A DNA stretch of 35,230 nt from Plakobranchus ocellatus (GCA_019648995.1 BLXT01007044.1:1800082-1835311), one strand, 5' to 3'. Shown: positions 1-12,524, counted from the stretch's first letter. A program made the numbers and translations. Notes: generated by a model from the letters alone, not told the origin.

Positions 1-589
1 CCCCCCCCCCCCCCCCCAAACAGCAGAAGTGGATATCACATTTGGAAGTACACAATTTTATTTTTTTCACATGCTTAGCAACAGCTTTAGCTGCATACAA
101 TTTATAATTAACAGGTTCACTGTGAAGTGTTTTCGTGTTGAGACTAAAATAGCAGCAACGTATTTCCATCAACTGCTAACAAAAAACAAAGATAAATCTT
201 CTGGTCAGCCGCATTGCGTAAAGATAATCAAGGTCATTCGATTTTCTTTCTTTAATTACTGATGAACTAATCAATGTGCAAAACAGGCAATAAACTAAAT
301 ATTTACACACCAGTTAAGCCCAGACATTTTATATACACACATTTTAAAATTAATATAATTACATCCATTATTTACGTAAAGACAAAGTTATTTTTCCAAA
401 TAATTCAATCAACTGCTAACCAGAATAAGCTTACTTGACGCAAAACTCATAGAGCTGTAAAAGAAAAAAGTTAAAAATTGCAAAAATATGAAAACAAGGT
501 TTCGTTGCCCAGTAGAAAGACCAGAGACGTATTAGTGGAGACAGGTTGTTGAGTTGAATGATCAGATGTGATGTTCAGTTATTTAGTAC
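1..589. other. AT-rich sequence without recognisable gene
   Basis: The window starts with a run of 17 C, likely a contig-edge or low-complexity artefact. The rest is AT-rich. The small open frame at 29-262 has no recognisable motif. Confidence 0.5.
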
Positions 590-1200
590 TGCCTGTGACA
601 ATGAGTTTTTTTTAATAGATTGAAGAATGGAAATGACCCCAAGACTTGGCGAAAATTGAACAAATGATTATTCACTTAATGAGGAACAATTTCAGAACAG
701 CATTTTAATTTCAAGTACTCTTTAGATCTACATGCTCTCTAAAATCAGCATTTTATCTCAACAGCGGTCTCTTCAAGCTCTCTTTAATGTTCTTACAACT
801 ATTTTTATATACCCACTGCCCACAGCTTCTAAAACATTACTAGTTATTCTGTGCAAAAACTAATGAAACGAAACAATAATAGCCACACGTTCCAGAATTT
901 CAAGTGCAAAGAAGATATCACCAAATTATATAATCAAGGCCAGTTCAAAATAAAGGCCAATCAAACTTCCTCATTTTACACACATCTATCATGAGTTTGA
1001 TCTAATAACTTCGATACTTTCTAGAAAACCCCAGATCCAAAAGGGTAGTGAAGCCAAAACCAAAAATAGGTCTAATTTAGGTCTACATAAACCAGAACAG
1101 GCATTACAAATAAACAAGGCCATAATACAATATAATCCATCCCTAGATCTACACCTAGTTACACCCAAAGCAACCGATTGTCACAAGATGCTTTGTCCAC
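590..1200 (+). repeat. Dispersed unclassified repeat, copy A
   Basis: It shares a series of collinear blocks with 24680-25210, 27300-27860 and (inverted) about 3400-3740. Examples are CCTGTGACAATGAG, TTTAGATCTACA, AAAGGCCAATCAAAC and CAACCGATTGTCACAA. There is no coding potential and there are several AGATCTAG/TCTAGATC blocks. It is probably a non-autonomous mobile element or LTR-derived sequence; the family is not recognised. Confidence 0.7.
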
Positions 1201-2160
1201 ATTGTGGTTTGAACTTTAAAGAAACATCAGTGACTATATCTGCACATTTAGCGGATGTAATGAATCCACGTAGAAATTCATCATTACCTCCTCGACTCGA
1301 ACTAAAAACATAAAAAAATACACATTTTATCTACAAGTCAAGGTTTCCTCTAAATATATATTTAAAACATATTTACGTTTCTTAGGCAGCAACTCCTTTG
1401 AAATCTGCAATGATAAAGCATTAACTCAACAGATTAACCCATCATTTCTGTTCCTGCATTGATGGAAAACCTGCCATTTATGTCAGGGAGTTAAAGACCA
1501 GAAATTACTTTTAGCTGAAGGGTAGAAATGATCACAGACCTTTTTCATAGATTGTGATTTGAGCGGTGAAAAACTAAATTTCATTTTTTAACGATTTTAT
1601 AAGCAGATCAACATGCATATTACAATCCAAAAACAATGTTACTATTTCTGTTAAATCTTCAATAGTAAACAAAGAAAATGAAATCTAAGATATATTGTAC
1701 TCAAAACAGTTCCTTTTTTGAAATGATCAATTTGAACATATATTCTTCTCAAAATGAAACAAAATATTACGTTACAGAAAGCTATTCTCAAAACTCCTAT
1801 TCCTACGTTGACGCAAATTCTGCTGATTCTGATTCTAACTTTGAATCCTTTGTCGTTCGGCGAAAGATCATTTACCTCAGGAGAGGGGAAGACAGGCTGC
1901 ACAGAACGTCTATACAAACTAATTGTCAGCGCTAATCAAAACATTAAAATTGCTGTAAAATAATAAAAATAAAGGAGGAAAATAAAACGGTTTTTCTTTG
2001 TAAATAATTTAAATTGGCAATATTTATCAGTTCTGTTTAACAGTAATTACATTGCAAACGTAATATAAATCTAGAATTTTTCGTCTGGATAAAGCTGTAC
2101 AAGTCTGAATTACATCCTAAATCTGAGATTTTTATGTCAATTAGTCCTAATTTACACATT
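1201..2160. other. AT-rich sequence, no supported gene
   Basis: Overlapping short open frames near 1651-1963 on both strands lack motifs, start context and splice support. Nothing else recognised. Confidence 0.4.
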
Positions 2161-2169
2161 CGATTAATC

Positions 2170-2370
2170 TGTGTAGCCAGAGAGGACGAGGATAGAGAGG
2201 GAGAGGTAGACAGAAAGAGAAAAGATAGAAACAGAGAGAGGAAGAAAGAGACATTGAGAGAGATAGGGTGAGAGAGAATGTGAGAGAGAGAGAGAGAGGG
2301 TGAGAGAGAATGAGAGTTAGAAAAAGAGACAGGTAGAGACAAAGAGAGAAAGGAGATAGATCGAATTTGG
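2170..2370 (+). repeat. GA-rich (purine) low-complexity tract
   Basis: Long imperfect GAGAGA-rich tract. It creates Ser/Leu-rich open frames on the minus strand that are not genes. Confidence 0.85.
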
Positions 2371-2789
2371 GAAGGAAAGGAGAAAATGTAATGGCCAAAA
2401 CAAAAATTTGGATCGAGTTCTATTCTTGATCTGTAAACTACTCTCAAAAGCCCAAGCTTGGATGATATAAGTACAGGCATCAATTAAAAAAAAATTCCCC
2501 TCTACAGCTATTTCAAGGCACAATCGATTGAAAACATTAAAGATTTCTTACGTAGTACTAACCTTCAAACAAGAAAGTGGACAAACCCACGAACAAGCAA
2601 AAAAAGTATAGATCAGCGACTTGATCACAAGTAGGGCATGGATTTAACATAAGTAACTAAACTTTGTCTTGTAGTGAGCAAATCCTGACTGAAGAATGAG
2701 AAGTCAAAGCTAAAGAAAGCTAGCTTGCCATTTGAAAAAAAAAGAAGAAAAAGGGAATACCTACACATTATCCCTATGCTGCACTTTAG

Positions 2790-3187
2790 ATTTACGGCAA
2801 ATGACTTCTGCACATTATTCTGCTGTAGCATATTAGATATGGGTCAAATGAATTGTGCACATTATTTTGTTGTAGCATATTAGATATAGGTCAAATCAAT
2901 TGTGCACATTATTCTGTTGTAGCATACTAGATATAGGTCAAATCAATTGTGCACATTATTCTGCTGTAGCATATTAGATATTGGTCAAATCAATTGTGCA
3001 CATTATTCTGCTGTAGCATATTAGATATAGGTTAAATCAGTTCTGCCAATTAATCTGCTGTAGCATATTAGATTTAGGTAAAATAACTTCTACACGTTAT
3101 TCTGTTGTAGCATATTAGATATAGATCAAATCAGTTCTGCACATTATTCTGTTGTACCATATTAGATATAGGTCAAATCAGTTCTTC
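2790..3187 (+). repeat. 47-bp tandem repeat (minisatellite), about 8 copies
   Basis: The block GTAGCATA(T) recurs at 2825, 2872 and 2919 and onward every 47 bp. Each unit carries TAGATATAGGTCAAAT and TGCACATTATTCTG. Copies differ by scattered substitutions. No spacers, so this is not a CRISPR-like array. Confidence 0.92.
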
Positions 3188-3399
3188 ATTGTTCTACATT
3201 AAAGCAACATGCTCTGAGGAAATAACGATTTAAATGTTAAAGGCCCTAGAACAAATGCGAATTACAGCCACAACCAGCATTATCAATCATGTATACGATA
3301 GTGGCTATATTCCCCAAATAACCGATATCTCAAAACCAATCTTTTTCGAAGTACCAAAAAAGCCAGCAACAACAGATTAAGAGTTGTTAGGCTGTATCC

Positions 3400-3740
3400 T
3401 GCGAATGAGAATAGCATGTAATATTTATGTTTTAAGGACAGAATAAATTATACTATTTTCATTGGACAATATTTTTAGCTTACCTTGATTATATAAGTCA
3501 TTTATTTCAGATTTTCTGGCACAAATTATTTGCTTAATACAGACTAAAGAAGTCTGTAGATTGCATAAATAGTATTTTGTTGTAGCTGTGGGCGGTGGAT
3601 ATGGCACAAAGCGCTGTGAGCTTGTTAAGGAGCTTGCAGAGATTGCTGAGAGATAAACCGATGATGACGTTAGATGCTTGCAAATCTAAATATTTATGGA
3701 AATTGAATTGCTGTTGTGAAATTGTTCTTGATTCAAATTA
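3400..3740 (-). repeat. Dispersed unclassified repeat, copy D (inverted, partial)
   Basis: The reverse complement contains the CACCGCCCACAGCT, TTATATAATCAAGG, GTCCAATGAAAAT and TTTATCTCTCAG blocks found in order in copies A and C. The overlapping small minus-strand frame at 3425-3607 is explained by the repeat. Confidence 0.6.
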
Positions 3741-4026
3741 ATATACGTTTTGTAATATATTACAAATGGGCAAGATCACCACTCAGGAAGAGCCACAAAC
3801 AATTTAAAACCTAGAATCCAAAGGATGCAATGGAAACTGAATTGATACATAAATTAAAGACAAAATAGACAGTCGCCAGTTTTATCTTATTAAATTGGTG
3901 AAGCCTATGCGGTGCAACGTTTGAAGGTTTTAGTTTATCACAAATGAATTTGTCAGCTACGTTTAGTTTTCTACAGAATATTTAGTTGATAACTGCCTAC
4001 TTCATATAAACTTCTTGTTCAACTTT

Positions 4027-4985
4027 CAGCAAGACTTGGAGTGTTTTTAAAGATAATGATGATAAGAACAAGAAGTAAGGCACAACCAGAGAGAGGGAGA
4101 GTTGAGGTACAGTATGGTTTCATGAAAGGAAGAGGAACAGCAAATACAATTTATATCGTGAGAACTCTCACAGAGCGAAGTATGGAAGCACAGAAAGATT
4201 CGCATTCATTGTTTAAAGACTACACCAAAATTTTGAGAGAGTGAGACATATAGAATAACTTAGATATGCAGATGATACTGTGCTTGTAGCAGAAAGCGAG
4301 AAAGAAATACAAACTCTTTTAACTACCACAGCACAAGAAAGCCAGGAAAAGGGGCTAGATTTGAATGCCAAGAAACGCCAAACAATGGATCTCACAAAGA
4401 AAAAGAAAGTTCCGAAGTGCAACATCCATATCTATTGAGAAAATCTAATCCAGGTGGAGAATTTCCAATTCTTAGAGGCCATAATATCTGACGGTAATTC
4501 CGTGCCAGAAATAAAAGTCCGCTAAAATAGCATTAGCCCCCACTAAGTCTCAGGAAAATAATCCGTAAGTGGTGTTTCATAGTCTCTGTTTTACTCTATG
4601 CATGCGAGTCTTGGACATAACACTCACCAATGCCGGGGAAGCAACAGAGCTGTAGTTTTTAGGGGAAGAATGTAAATTTCCTGGACTGAAAAAAAAAATC
4701 AAATAAAGAAAAACTAAATGAAACAATCACAGTAAAATTACTAACCAATAACATGTGGAAGAGTCAAGCAAGTCTTTTTTTTTAATCACGCAATGAGGAG
4801 TGGAAAAATAGAATGTTTGATAACAGCAGGAAAGCAAAAGGGCGCGTGGACGGCAAAGAAGTAAAAAAAAAAAATTGACGAATTGTTCACATGGTTGAAA
4901 ACATTAGGAAACAAGGCCACTATCAGGGCAAAGGAAGATAGGATGAAATGGATAGTCGCGGTTGTCAACGCTCTTTAGCATGACA
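4027..4985 (+). mobile_element. RTE-like LINE fragment, RT and C-terminal region, internally deleted
   Basis: Decayed non-LTR reverse transcriptase. QYGFMKGRGTANTIYIVRTL is the fingers-palm segment. FKDYTK replaces the usual FIDYEKAFD and runs almost directly into LRYADDTVLVAES (YADD at 4265-4276), so the middle of the RT core is deleted. Downstream pieces resemble the C-terminal part of the ORF (YACESWT, then a degenerate tail to about 4980). Several stops and frameshifts; not active. Confidence 0.8.
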
Positions 4986-5050
4986 CTGCATGATGATGAT
5001 AATTCAGACATACCGCAGCAACAATTTTTAATCATATACAGATAAAATAC

Positions 5051-5310
5051 AGTCACACACAGACATAACAGTTACCTACAAACATTATACAGTTACACAC
5101 AGACATAATAGTTTCATACAAACATTATACAATGACACACAGACATAACAGTTACCTACAAACATTATACAGTTACACACAGACATAATAGTTTCATACA
5201 AACATTATACAATGACACACAGACATAACAGTTACATACAAACATTACACAGTCACACACAGACATAACAGCTATATAAAAACATTATACATTCACATAG
5301 ACACACTATT
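5051..5310 (+). repeat. 40-bp tandem repeat with 80-bp higher-order unit
   Basis: Units start at 5051, 5091, 5131, 5171, 5211, 5251 and partially 5291, each with CACACAGACATAA and TACAAACATTATAC. The AGTTACACAC and AATGACACAC variants alternate, so 5091-5170 is nearly the same as 5171-5250. Confidence 0.92.
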
Positions 5311-5399
5311 AAGTCCAAGACATGTATTATACAGTCAAATACAGAGATTATACAGTAGAATATAGTCACTATACAGTTCAATCTTAATGCAACACAAAA

Positions 5400-6120
5400 A
5401 CCATATTGTTCAGTCTCAATAAAAAAAGGCAGAAAAGGTAAAAACTGGCTTCATTGGGGCGTGAGGGAGACAGGGTGGGAGAAAGTAAAGGTTTGGTTTT
5501 TGTGTATCGCAAGTCCACAACAAGATGATCTCAGCCTTCAGGCCCTCCGTCGGGCCAGGACACGGGTGACGAGGCGAGAGAAAGTAAAAGATAGATAGAC
5601 AAAAACTTGAAAAAAAGAGGAGGAGAGGGAAGGGTAGAGAGAGAGAGAGAGAAAAAAAAAGAGAGAAAGATACATGAAAAGTAAATTAAACAAGGGCACT
5701 TCAGTAGACACCGTCTTGGCAATCCAAAAGAAGGCACCAGGTGTAGCCCTCGTCTTCACTTCGTGCTCACCAGTTGAGCAGCACACAACTTAGCACAGCT
5801 CTTCCACACTATTTCTCACACCGAGACAGAGGTTGATAGAACAGTCTTTCTTACTCGTGAATAAGGCTTTGAACTAACAGCTATTGGGCGATACAACTCT
5901 GATCTCAGACTGTGGAACAAAGAAGTCAGCAAAAGGGGATGGCGCCCCGACACCTTGTCTGTATACAAGCTTTGATCTTGGCTCTTGGGCTTTCTGGCGC
6001 GTACGCTAAGGAGTGAGTACAATTTTGATGTAATTCAGTTATTTTGCGTCAATAATTTGAGGAAAATTGAAAGTTCAAACGTTTTGAAAATCTTTTAAGA
6101 ATTTTCTGTTGACTCTCATC
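5400..6120. other. Unclassified sequence with GA-rich tract
   Basis: GA-rich tract at about 5575-5670. The 5700-6010 stretch has a more even base composition than its surroundings and may be part of a mobile element, but no coding domain, second copy or terminal repeat was seen. Confidence 0.35.
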
Positions 6121-6199
6121 ATTATTACTGGTCTTTGTTTCGATTAAATGATCTTTGTGTTGTTGTAATAAAAAATAATACAATAGATTGTATAATCGG

Positions 6200-6237
6200 A
6201 ATCATGCTACGGTCATTATCATCATTATCTTCATCAC

Positions 6238-6301
<64 letters not shown>

Positions 6302-6318
6302 GTCATCAACATCATCAT
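6200..6318 (+). repeat. (CAT)n trinucleotide microsatellite
   Basis: Long nearly pure ATC/CAT run. Both strands read open through it (poly-Ser on plus, poly-Asp on minus), which explains the apparent frames. Confidence 0.97.
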
Positions 6319-6400
6319 AGACACATATGCGGGGCAAAAGGACAGAAAATGACGACACACTCATCTAGTGTGTGAAAGCGATTTATTCGATACAAATTCA

Positions 6401-6626
6401 AGAGAGAAATATCCACCAGAACCTTATCCTTATCCAATAGAGAGAAATATCCACCAGAACCTTATCCTTATCCAATAGAGAGAAATATCCACCAGAACAT
6501 ATCCTTATCCAATAGAGAGAAATATCCACCAGAACCTTATCCTTATCCAATAGAGAGAAATATCCACCAGAACCTTATCCTTATCCAATAGAGAGAAATA
6601 TCCACCAGAACTTTTCCTTATCCAAT
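6401..6626 (+). repeat. 38-bp tandem repeat, 6 copies
   Basis: AGAGAGAAATATCCACCAGA starts at 6401, 6439, 6477, 6514, 6552 and 6590. The third copy is 1 bp short. It is followed by CCTTATCCTTATCCAAT in each unit. Confidence 0.93.
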
Positions 6627-6974
6627 CATGATATCTATATAAATATGATATTTTATACGATGGTTTGATTGCATCAGGAACCACGAACTGCTCTGCTCCC
6701 CATATATACTCTTTGTACTGTTGTCTCTTCAGAACATTTAGGTATAATTGTATCAATATAAAGTAGAAATATATATTTATCAAACTAATCCTTACTACTT
6801 GCTCCGGATAATTCTTGAACACTACTATAAAGATATTCGAAAAAAAAAATACAGTATGTGATCTGCCGCTAACTACAAGCAGTCTCAGTCTCCATCAGAA
6901 AACTTGAGATATAACCAAGAAGAGTTAAATTTTACCTCTCTTCATTCTTTCACTCCTCTCCGTGCCTCTATTTC

Positions 6975-6988
6975 TCTCTGTCTGTCTG

Positions 6989-7033
<45 letters not shown>
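6975..7033 (+). repeat. (TC)n microsatellite
   Basis: TCTG/TCTC run ending in a pure TC tract. Confidence 0.95.
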
Positions 7034-7037
<4 letters not shown>

Positions 7038-7516
7038 TGAACAAATTTAACACACGAAGGATTGAAAAGATTGGAATAGTCTAAAATGAAAATGAGACAG
7101 ATGACCTAAGGAACAGGTTCTTCACAGATATCCAGCCTATATTTACTTTGAAAACTATAGAGACAAATACAAAAAAAAACACGCTCTTACACTAAAATCT
7201 TCTACCACATCGGTATCGCACACTTACATACGTCAAGAGGTTTGAAAAGGTTTGGTCAGTGGAATTGGAAAAGCAAGTAAAAGTATAAAACTGTGGGCTA
7301 ACACCCTCTCTACATTATTAAATTGATAATGTGTGTGTGTGTATGAAGAGAGAAATAAAAGAGTTTGTCAACCACATAAAACTCTGTTTTTTTTCTAAAA
7401 CTTGATCTGAAAAAAGACCGTACTTCTAATGTTTTGTTGTAAGTTATTGACGTTTAAACGATTATAACGCAGATAAAATGAAAACTAAATTGATAATGAT
7501 GATCGTTATGAATTTC

Positions 7517-7556
7517 ATTAATATTATTTTTATTATTACTTTTATTATTATTATTA

Positions 7557-7608
<52 letters not shown>
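7517..7608 (+). repeat. (ATT)n microsatellite
   Basis: Near-pure ATT repeat immediately upstream of an RTE 3' fragment. Confidence 0.95.
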
Positions 7609-7609
<1 letters not shown>

Positions 7610-7794
7610 GCAAGCTAAACCCATTGCTAATGTTTATTTTCATCTAAAGATATTCACTAGAAAAGTTGCGCAACAAACATTCAATGCTGTTATTTTCCGT
7701 TTATCTTTGACTTGCGGCGTGCAAATTTCCGCAGCATTATTGCTATTAAAATGTCTATCTGCGATATACTTGGTTTCTCACGCTGAGTTAGGTT

Positions 7795-8155
7795 TAAATC
7801 ATCATCATCAGGTACCCTGTCTGAGCCAGACATTGGCGAACATATTTCTCCACTCAAACCTATTCTTAGTTAACCTATCAAGTTGTTATTGTTACTGTTG
7901 TCTATTGCCCATGACTTAAGATTTTCATTAAAAAGTTATTCTCTGTCTACCTCTACTGCGTTTGCCTTCAATCGTTCTACTGGTTTGCCAAGTGTTCTAA
8001 ATCCTTGTTTTCGCAAATATGGCCTAAAAACTGTAGTTGCCTCTGTCGTATGGTTTTAATTAGTGATCGCTCGAGATTAGCCTCTTTCAGTATCAACTCA
8101 TTTGACTTTTTTGTCTATGATATCCTCATCTTCTGATAAACCGTATCTCCACAGT
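7795..8155 (-). mobile_element. RTE-like LINE 3' fragment (minus)
   Basis: The reverse complement matches the end of the + strand RTE copy at 16780-17090: CTAATCTCGAGCGATCAC, AAAACCATACGACAGAGGC, TTTTTAGGCCATATTTGC and the tail toward ATGATGATG. It represents the last codons of the RT ORF (RQ/LLQFLGHICRH-type) and the 3' UTR, 5'-truncated. Confidence 0.82.
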
Positions 8156-8159
8156 CAAA

Positions 8160-10480
8160 TTTTAATGTAAACACATGCAATTCTAATTTTCGAAACGTTG
8201 ACTGGAGCCGTTTCGGGGGACCTATGCAGATTGTAGCCGACATCGAGCAGCTTACTTCAGAGCTGCTCGATACGGCCAGGTCGTTATACCCTTTCATAAA
8301 GAGAGGAAATTTAAAAGTAGAGTGTCCTGCTTTACCAAGGAATGTAGGCAGGCTCTTCAGGAAAGGAAAAAGGCTCAAAGAAAGTATTTTAAGGCCCCTT
8401 CAATTGAAAATTTAATTAGATTAAAAATACCAAAAAACCCAAGGCTAAAGTCATAATGAAAAAAACCAAGAAAGTGTCTTGGAAGTCATATATATCATCT
8501 ATAAACCCGAATACTTCCACTATAAACCTATATAGAAAAATCAAAGGTAAAAATATAATGAGTCGGCAGCAGGTCCTGATGGTGTGTACTAACAGTTCCT
8601 GAGGCACCTTCCTGAACCCCGCCTGATATTCTCCTCAAACGTTTTAATAACGTTTGGACCAATGGGGACATTCCCCCACTCTGGAGGGAGGCTTCGGTGG
8701 TGCCAATTCTAAAACCAGGTAAGGATCCTTCTGATCGTTCCAATTACAGACCTATTGCGCTCAGGACCTGCTTGAGTAAAACCCTCGAGGGGATGGTGAA
8801 TGACCGACTGGCCCGTGTTCTTGAGTCCAGAAAACTGCCGTTAAAGGTGCAGTGCGGTTTTAGGAAGGACCAGAGCACATTGGACCACTTGGTCAGACTG
8901 GAATCCTTTATCAAAAAGGCATTAGCCAAAAAACAACCAAGTTCTGGCGGTTTTTTCGACCTCGAAAAAGTTTATTATACTGTATGGAGGTATGGAATCC
9001 TATAAAATCTTTCCGAATCCATTTTAGGGGCAGATTGCCTATTTTTATTTCAAATTTCCTAAAAAGACCGTCAAAGCGGAGAACACGTTTTCTTCTTTCA
9101 CCATCGGGTAAACAGTGTATTCAAAGCAGTATTTTGTCACCAATGCTCTTGACCTAAAGAAAAATAGTGCAGTCAAGTATGTTTTTAAAAATGTAAATGT
9201 GTCCTTATTTGTAAATGATTTTCGTATCTACGCTGAGGGTAAACATCAGTAGCATCTTGAGCGCACAATTCAATTTTGTATATATTATGTTCAAAATTAG
9301 GTCTCCGATACTTTCCGATTTTTAGTTTCGAAGACCACCTGTGTCTATTGCCACAGACAAAGAATCTCCACTGAGCCCACCCTTCATCTGGACAGTCAGC
9401 CGATCCAATTAGTGAAGAGTGAGGCTAAATTTTTAGGGGTCCTTTTGTACCAAAAGCTTTCCTTTAAAAGCCACGTATTTTAGGTAAAAAAGAAAAACTT
9501 CAAAGCTTTGAATCTATTACGCATTGTTGGCCACATGGACTGGGGTGCGGTAGAGCCACCTTTCTAAAGCTTAACCGCACTCTAGTCCGGTCGAATATGG
9601 ACTATGGCAGAATATGGTTCGGCAAAAAAACATGTTCTGAGAGCCCTCGACCCCATACATCATCAGGGCCTTCGTATTGCCCCCGGGGCTTTCAGAAATA
9701 AAGAAAAAACTCATTAAATACCATAAAAATGTATAGACAGTGATAGCCTGTCAGCCTTATAGACTATTCAAAGTAACAATGTCAAGGTTAAAGATATTAG
9801 GCGCCTGTACAATTTAATCCAAAAATTTCCACCTTATATTTATACCTCTTTTGTCTGGATTCCTGCTCACAACGGCATCCAGGGGAATGAGGAAGTAGTC
9901 AAATTTGCAAAGGCGGCTCTAAACAGAGCATCAGGAAAACTCCATTGTTGGTCTGATCTTAAGTAAATGTACACATCCACACAATTCGGCAAACAATCTC
10001 CACGAAGAACTCCCCAGCAAAAGAGGTGAAGAATAGGTAGAAAACAAGAGACCGTAATGTGTAGGCTTCAAGTGGGCTCACCCAGATCTACCTTTTAAAA
10101 AATAAGGAGCAGCCTTTTTGCTATGCCTGCAACAACCTTTAGACTTTCCGGCATATTTTGATTGAATGCCCAGATTTTCAAGTCACCAGGAAGAAATACT
10201 TCAGTGTAACTGACCTGTACAGATTTTCCGAGAGGTCAATCCCTCTCGTATAGTGGGTTACTTAAAGGAACTCCTTATGGAAATATCTGAGGCTTTGTAC
10301 AGATTCCTTTTCAAGTTTTTCTCCATTTAATCTTTTAGATTTCTAACAGATTTTTATCCATTTTTTATTTTGCTTGAGCATCTGATAGAAGCCTATGAGA
10401 GAAAGTGAATGAACAGAAACCTTGAGATCACCGCTTAATGGTGGACTGAGTATACCAATAATCAATCAATCAATCTTCGT
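8160..10480 (+). mobile_element. Decayed Jockey/I-type LINE with RT, RNase H and C-terminal Cys-His motif
   Basis: 5'-truncated element starting in the linker after the endonuclease. RT motifs are VPILKPGKDPSDRSNYRPIA (about 8698-8757), QCGFRKDQSTLDHLV (about 8848), FFDLEK and, at the catalytic box, FVND (9208-9219) instead of xxDD. KSEAKFLGVLLYQKLSFKSH follows (about 9412). An RNase H-like WIPAHNGIQGNE lies at 9856-9891. A terminal knuckle (CYACNN, then FRHILIECP) lies at about 10119-10170. It ends in an ATCA-repeat tail (about 10455-10476). Many stops and frameshifts; inactive. The RNase H after RT points to an I/Jockey-group clade. Confidence 0.85.
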
Positions 10481-12520
10481 TAGACCTTATAATTTGTTGT
10501 AACAGTTAAGAGCGTTGTGTCTATGGGCTACTTTACACTGTGAAGAGATAACGGAGGCACAACTTGAGTTTATCAATTATTGTTCAGACAAAAATTTAGC
10601 TGATTCTCTCCCCCAAATATTACCTAAGACATTCATGCAAAACTAGTTTCTCGCCTCTTTTTAAAGTGATGACCATACATTTGGATCTAAGTTTTCTTCA
10701 CAAGTCATTCTACATCTACATCTAACGCTACTCTGGTCTCTCATTCCAAATTATGCATTTCAACTTTGACACGACGAAAACATACTCTCCAATAAAAAGT
10801 ATCATAATAGCGACCATAAGAAGTTCCGTTCACATTACTCTTTTATTCGTCAATCTTATTAATGCCAGGATCAGAAAGTAGCCTCTCGTGAATGGTTTTG
10901 GACGAAGAATATCGGTTTTCAGGCTTTAGAGTGAGAAGTGTATTGACTGTATCTTCCTTTTTACCTGGCGCAATCCCACAAGCTTGCTTCAGCACCTCAC
11001 CACTGCTATCTCACAGAGCTTCATTAAAAGCTTGATAGTATTTATTTCTCACCCCCACCAAAAGCAGTTTATTATTTTGGTTTCCAGTGCTGGATCGGGC
11101 AGAAACGGTCCAGCTTTAAAGAAAAAGGCTTCTTTGTCAACCAGTTGCTTTCAAGCATATTGGCATGCACTTTATTTCGAATCTATGAGGCCTGTCTAAT
11201 GTGTCTCCACAGCGTCTCAGTCTGATACTTTACCGTGGTGATAAAGTGTCTGATGTTAAAGATTTTTAAATTTTTTTTTCTTTTCTTTTTTATGAGGCCT
11301 TATGCTGATTCAGATGCTATGATTATAAAAGTATATATCAAATCAATTTCCTCCACAGAGTAGTATAGGCAAAATAAACAAAATAAGATATACAGTGTCA
11401 AGTTTNNNNNNNNNNTTTCGAACTGACCAGTTAACTAACCATAAAGTGAGCCGTTTCATTTTCCCGAGATCTACAATGTAGATATAAAATGCCCAGACCT
11501 TCTTCCTGAGATACTCTTGTGTCTCAACTTTCCGCGTCCTTGCCTTCATTTCCTAGTTCACTCAATGTTCACTGAAAACAACAAAGCTGTGAGGAAACAC
11601 ACATGCTCTGATCCGCTCTATTCTGCGTAAAATCATCACTTTATTTTTTGGACCATCGGAGGCTTTGGTATTATACTGATGATTTACTTTCTTCGTGACA
11701 TCGTTGCGTTCTGCCCATTTGTCCCTACATTGCATTGGCCTTTCGCAGCAGAACTCACACTCTTCACTTCCAATAGACCACACTGACATAAGAATGTGCT
11801 TTATTTTAGCTTTGAATCATAGAATGAGACATATTCCGTGTATATTGTCTAGATGGTTGTGTCACAAAGCGGGTGATGCGGACTTTTCTCTCTGTTGTAG
11901 TGTCCAATAATAGGGTGAAAAGTTGCAATAAATTCGCTGACCGAATCTTCATCACTTAATCATTCAGTTTATTTTCAACGACAATCTATAGTGGCGGGAC
12001 TTACAGCATCCAGTTTTGAATTTTTTTTGCCATAATAATGTCATTCATGGGAGTAAAACCTTGAGTTCCGGGGAAAAACCTTTTTGCAAATCACATTGAT
12101 CTAATTGCAAACTGTATTTTAAAGCTACAGTTCTTTTACTTTTACTGTATCAACTTCTTTTCTTTGTATATCTTGTCTAGTTATTCTTTCGAGAATGAAT
12201 GTCCATTCACCAGAAAAGTGAGACTCTAATGATGCTCTTTTACTTGTAAAACTTTCTTCTAGGAACGCCTCAGAGCATTTCACCTTTCGCCTTCAGTCGT
12301 TTGTATATCCTCACTGTAAACCATATATCTCTTATTTCTTCTAAGGTTTTCACAATGCTCAGTGTGTCTTCTTGCGAGCCTTTTACGTTGCTTTTTTTTC
12401 TAGAACGCATGTTGCAGGACTACTGCTGTTTTCTTTCGTTTCATTTTAACACCCTCATTTTAGAAATTGTGTTCAATTCAAAGCTTTTCTGATGCTGAGC
12501 AATCCTCTTCCTCTTCTCCT
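10481..12520. other. Non-coding sequence with a 10-base N gap
   Basis: N run at 11406-11415. Small frames (10984-11199, 11343-11549, 11562-11789, 11695-11910, 12301-12492) show no domain or splice pattern. No gene supported. Confidence 0.45.
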
Positions 12521-12524
12521 TTTG

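Noticed and set aside
29-262. 77-codon frame at the left edge
   Set aside because: No recognisable motif, AT-rich, no splice or start support.
2037-2483. 148-codon Ser/Leu/Phe-rich frame on the minus strand
   Set aside because: Most of it is the GA-repeat read in antisense; composition bias explains the open frame.
2790-3187. CRISPR-like array
   Set aside because: Units are contiguous with no unique spacers, and the genome is eukaryotic.
5940-5965. TGGCGCCCCGACACC as a retroelement primer-binding site
   Set aside because: It starts with TGG as such sites do, but no LTR end directly before it, no coding domains after it and no direct repeat were found.
6125-6364. Frames encoding poly-Asp (minus) and poly-Ser (plus)
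   Set aside because: They are translations of the (CAT)n microsatellite, with no conserved sequence on either side.
6505-6822. 105-codon minus frame with repeated RIRFWWIFLSIG-like text
   Set aside because: It comes from the 38-bp minisatellite; the unit is not a multiple of 3 and the frame has no support.
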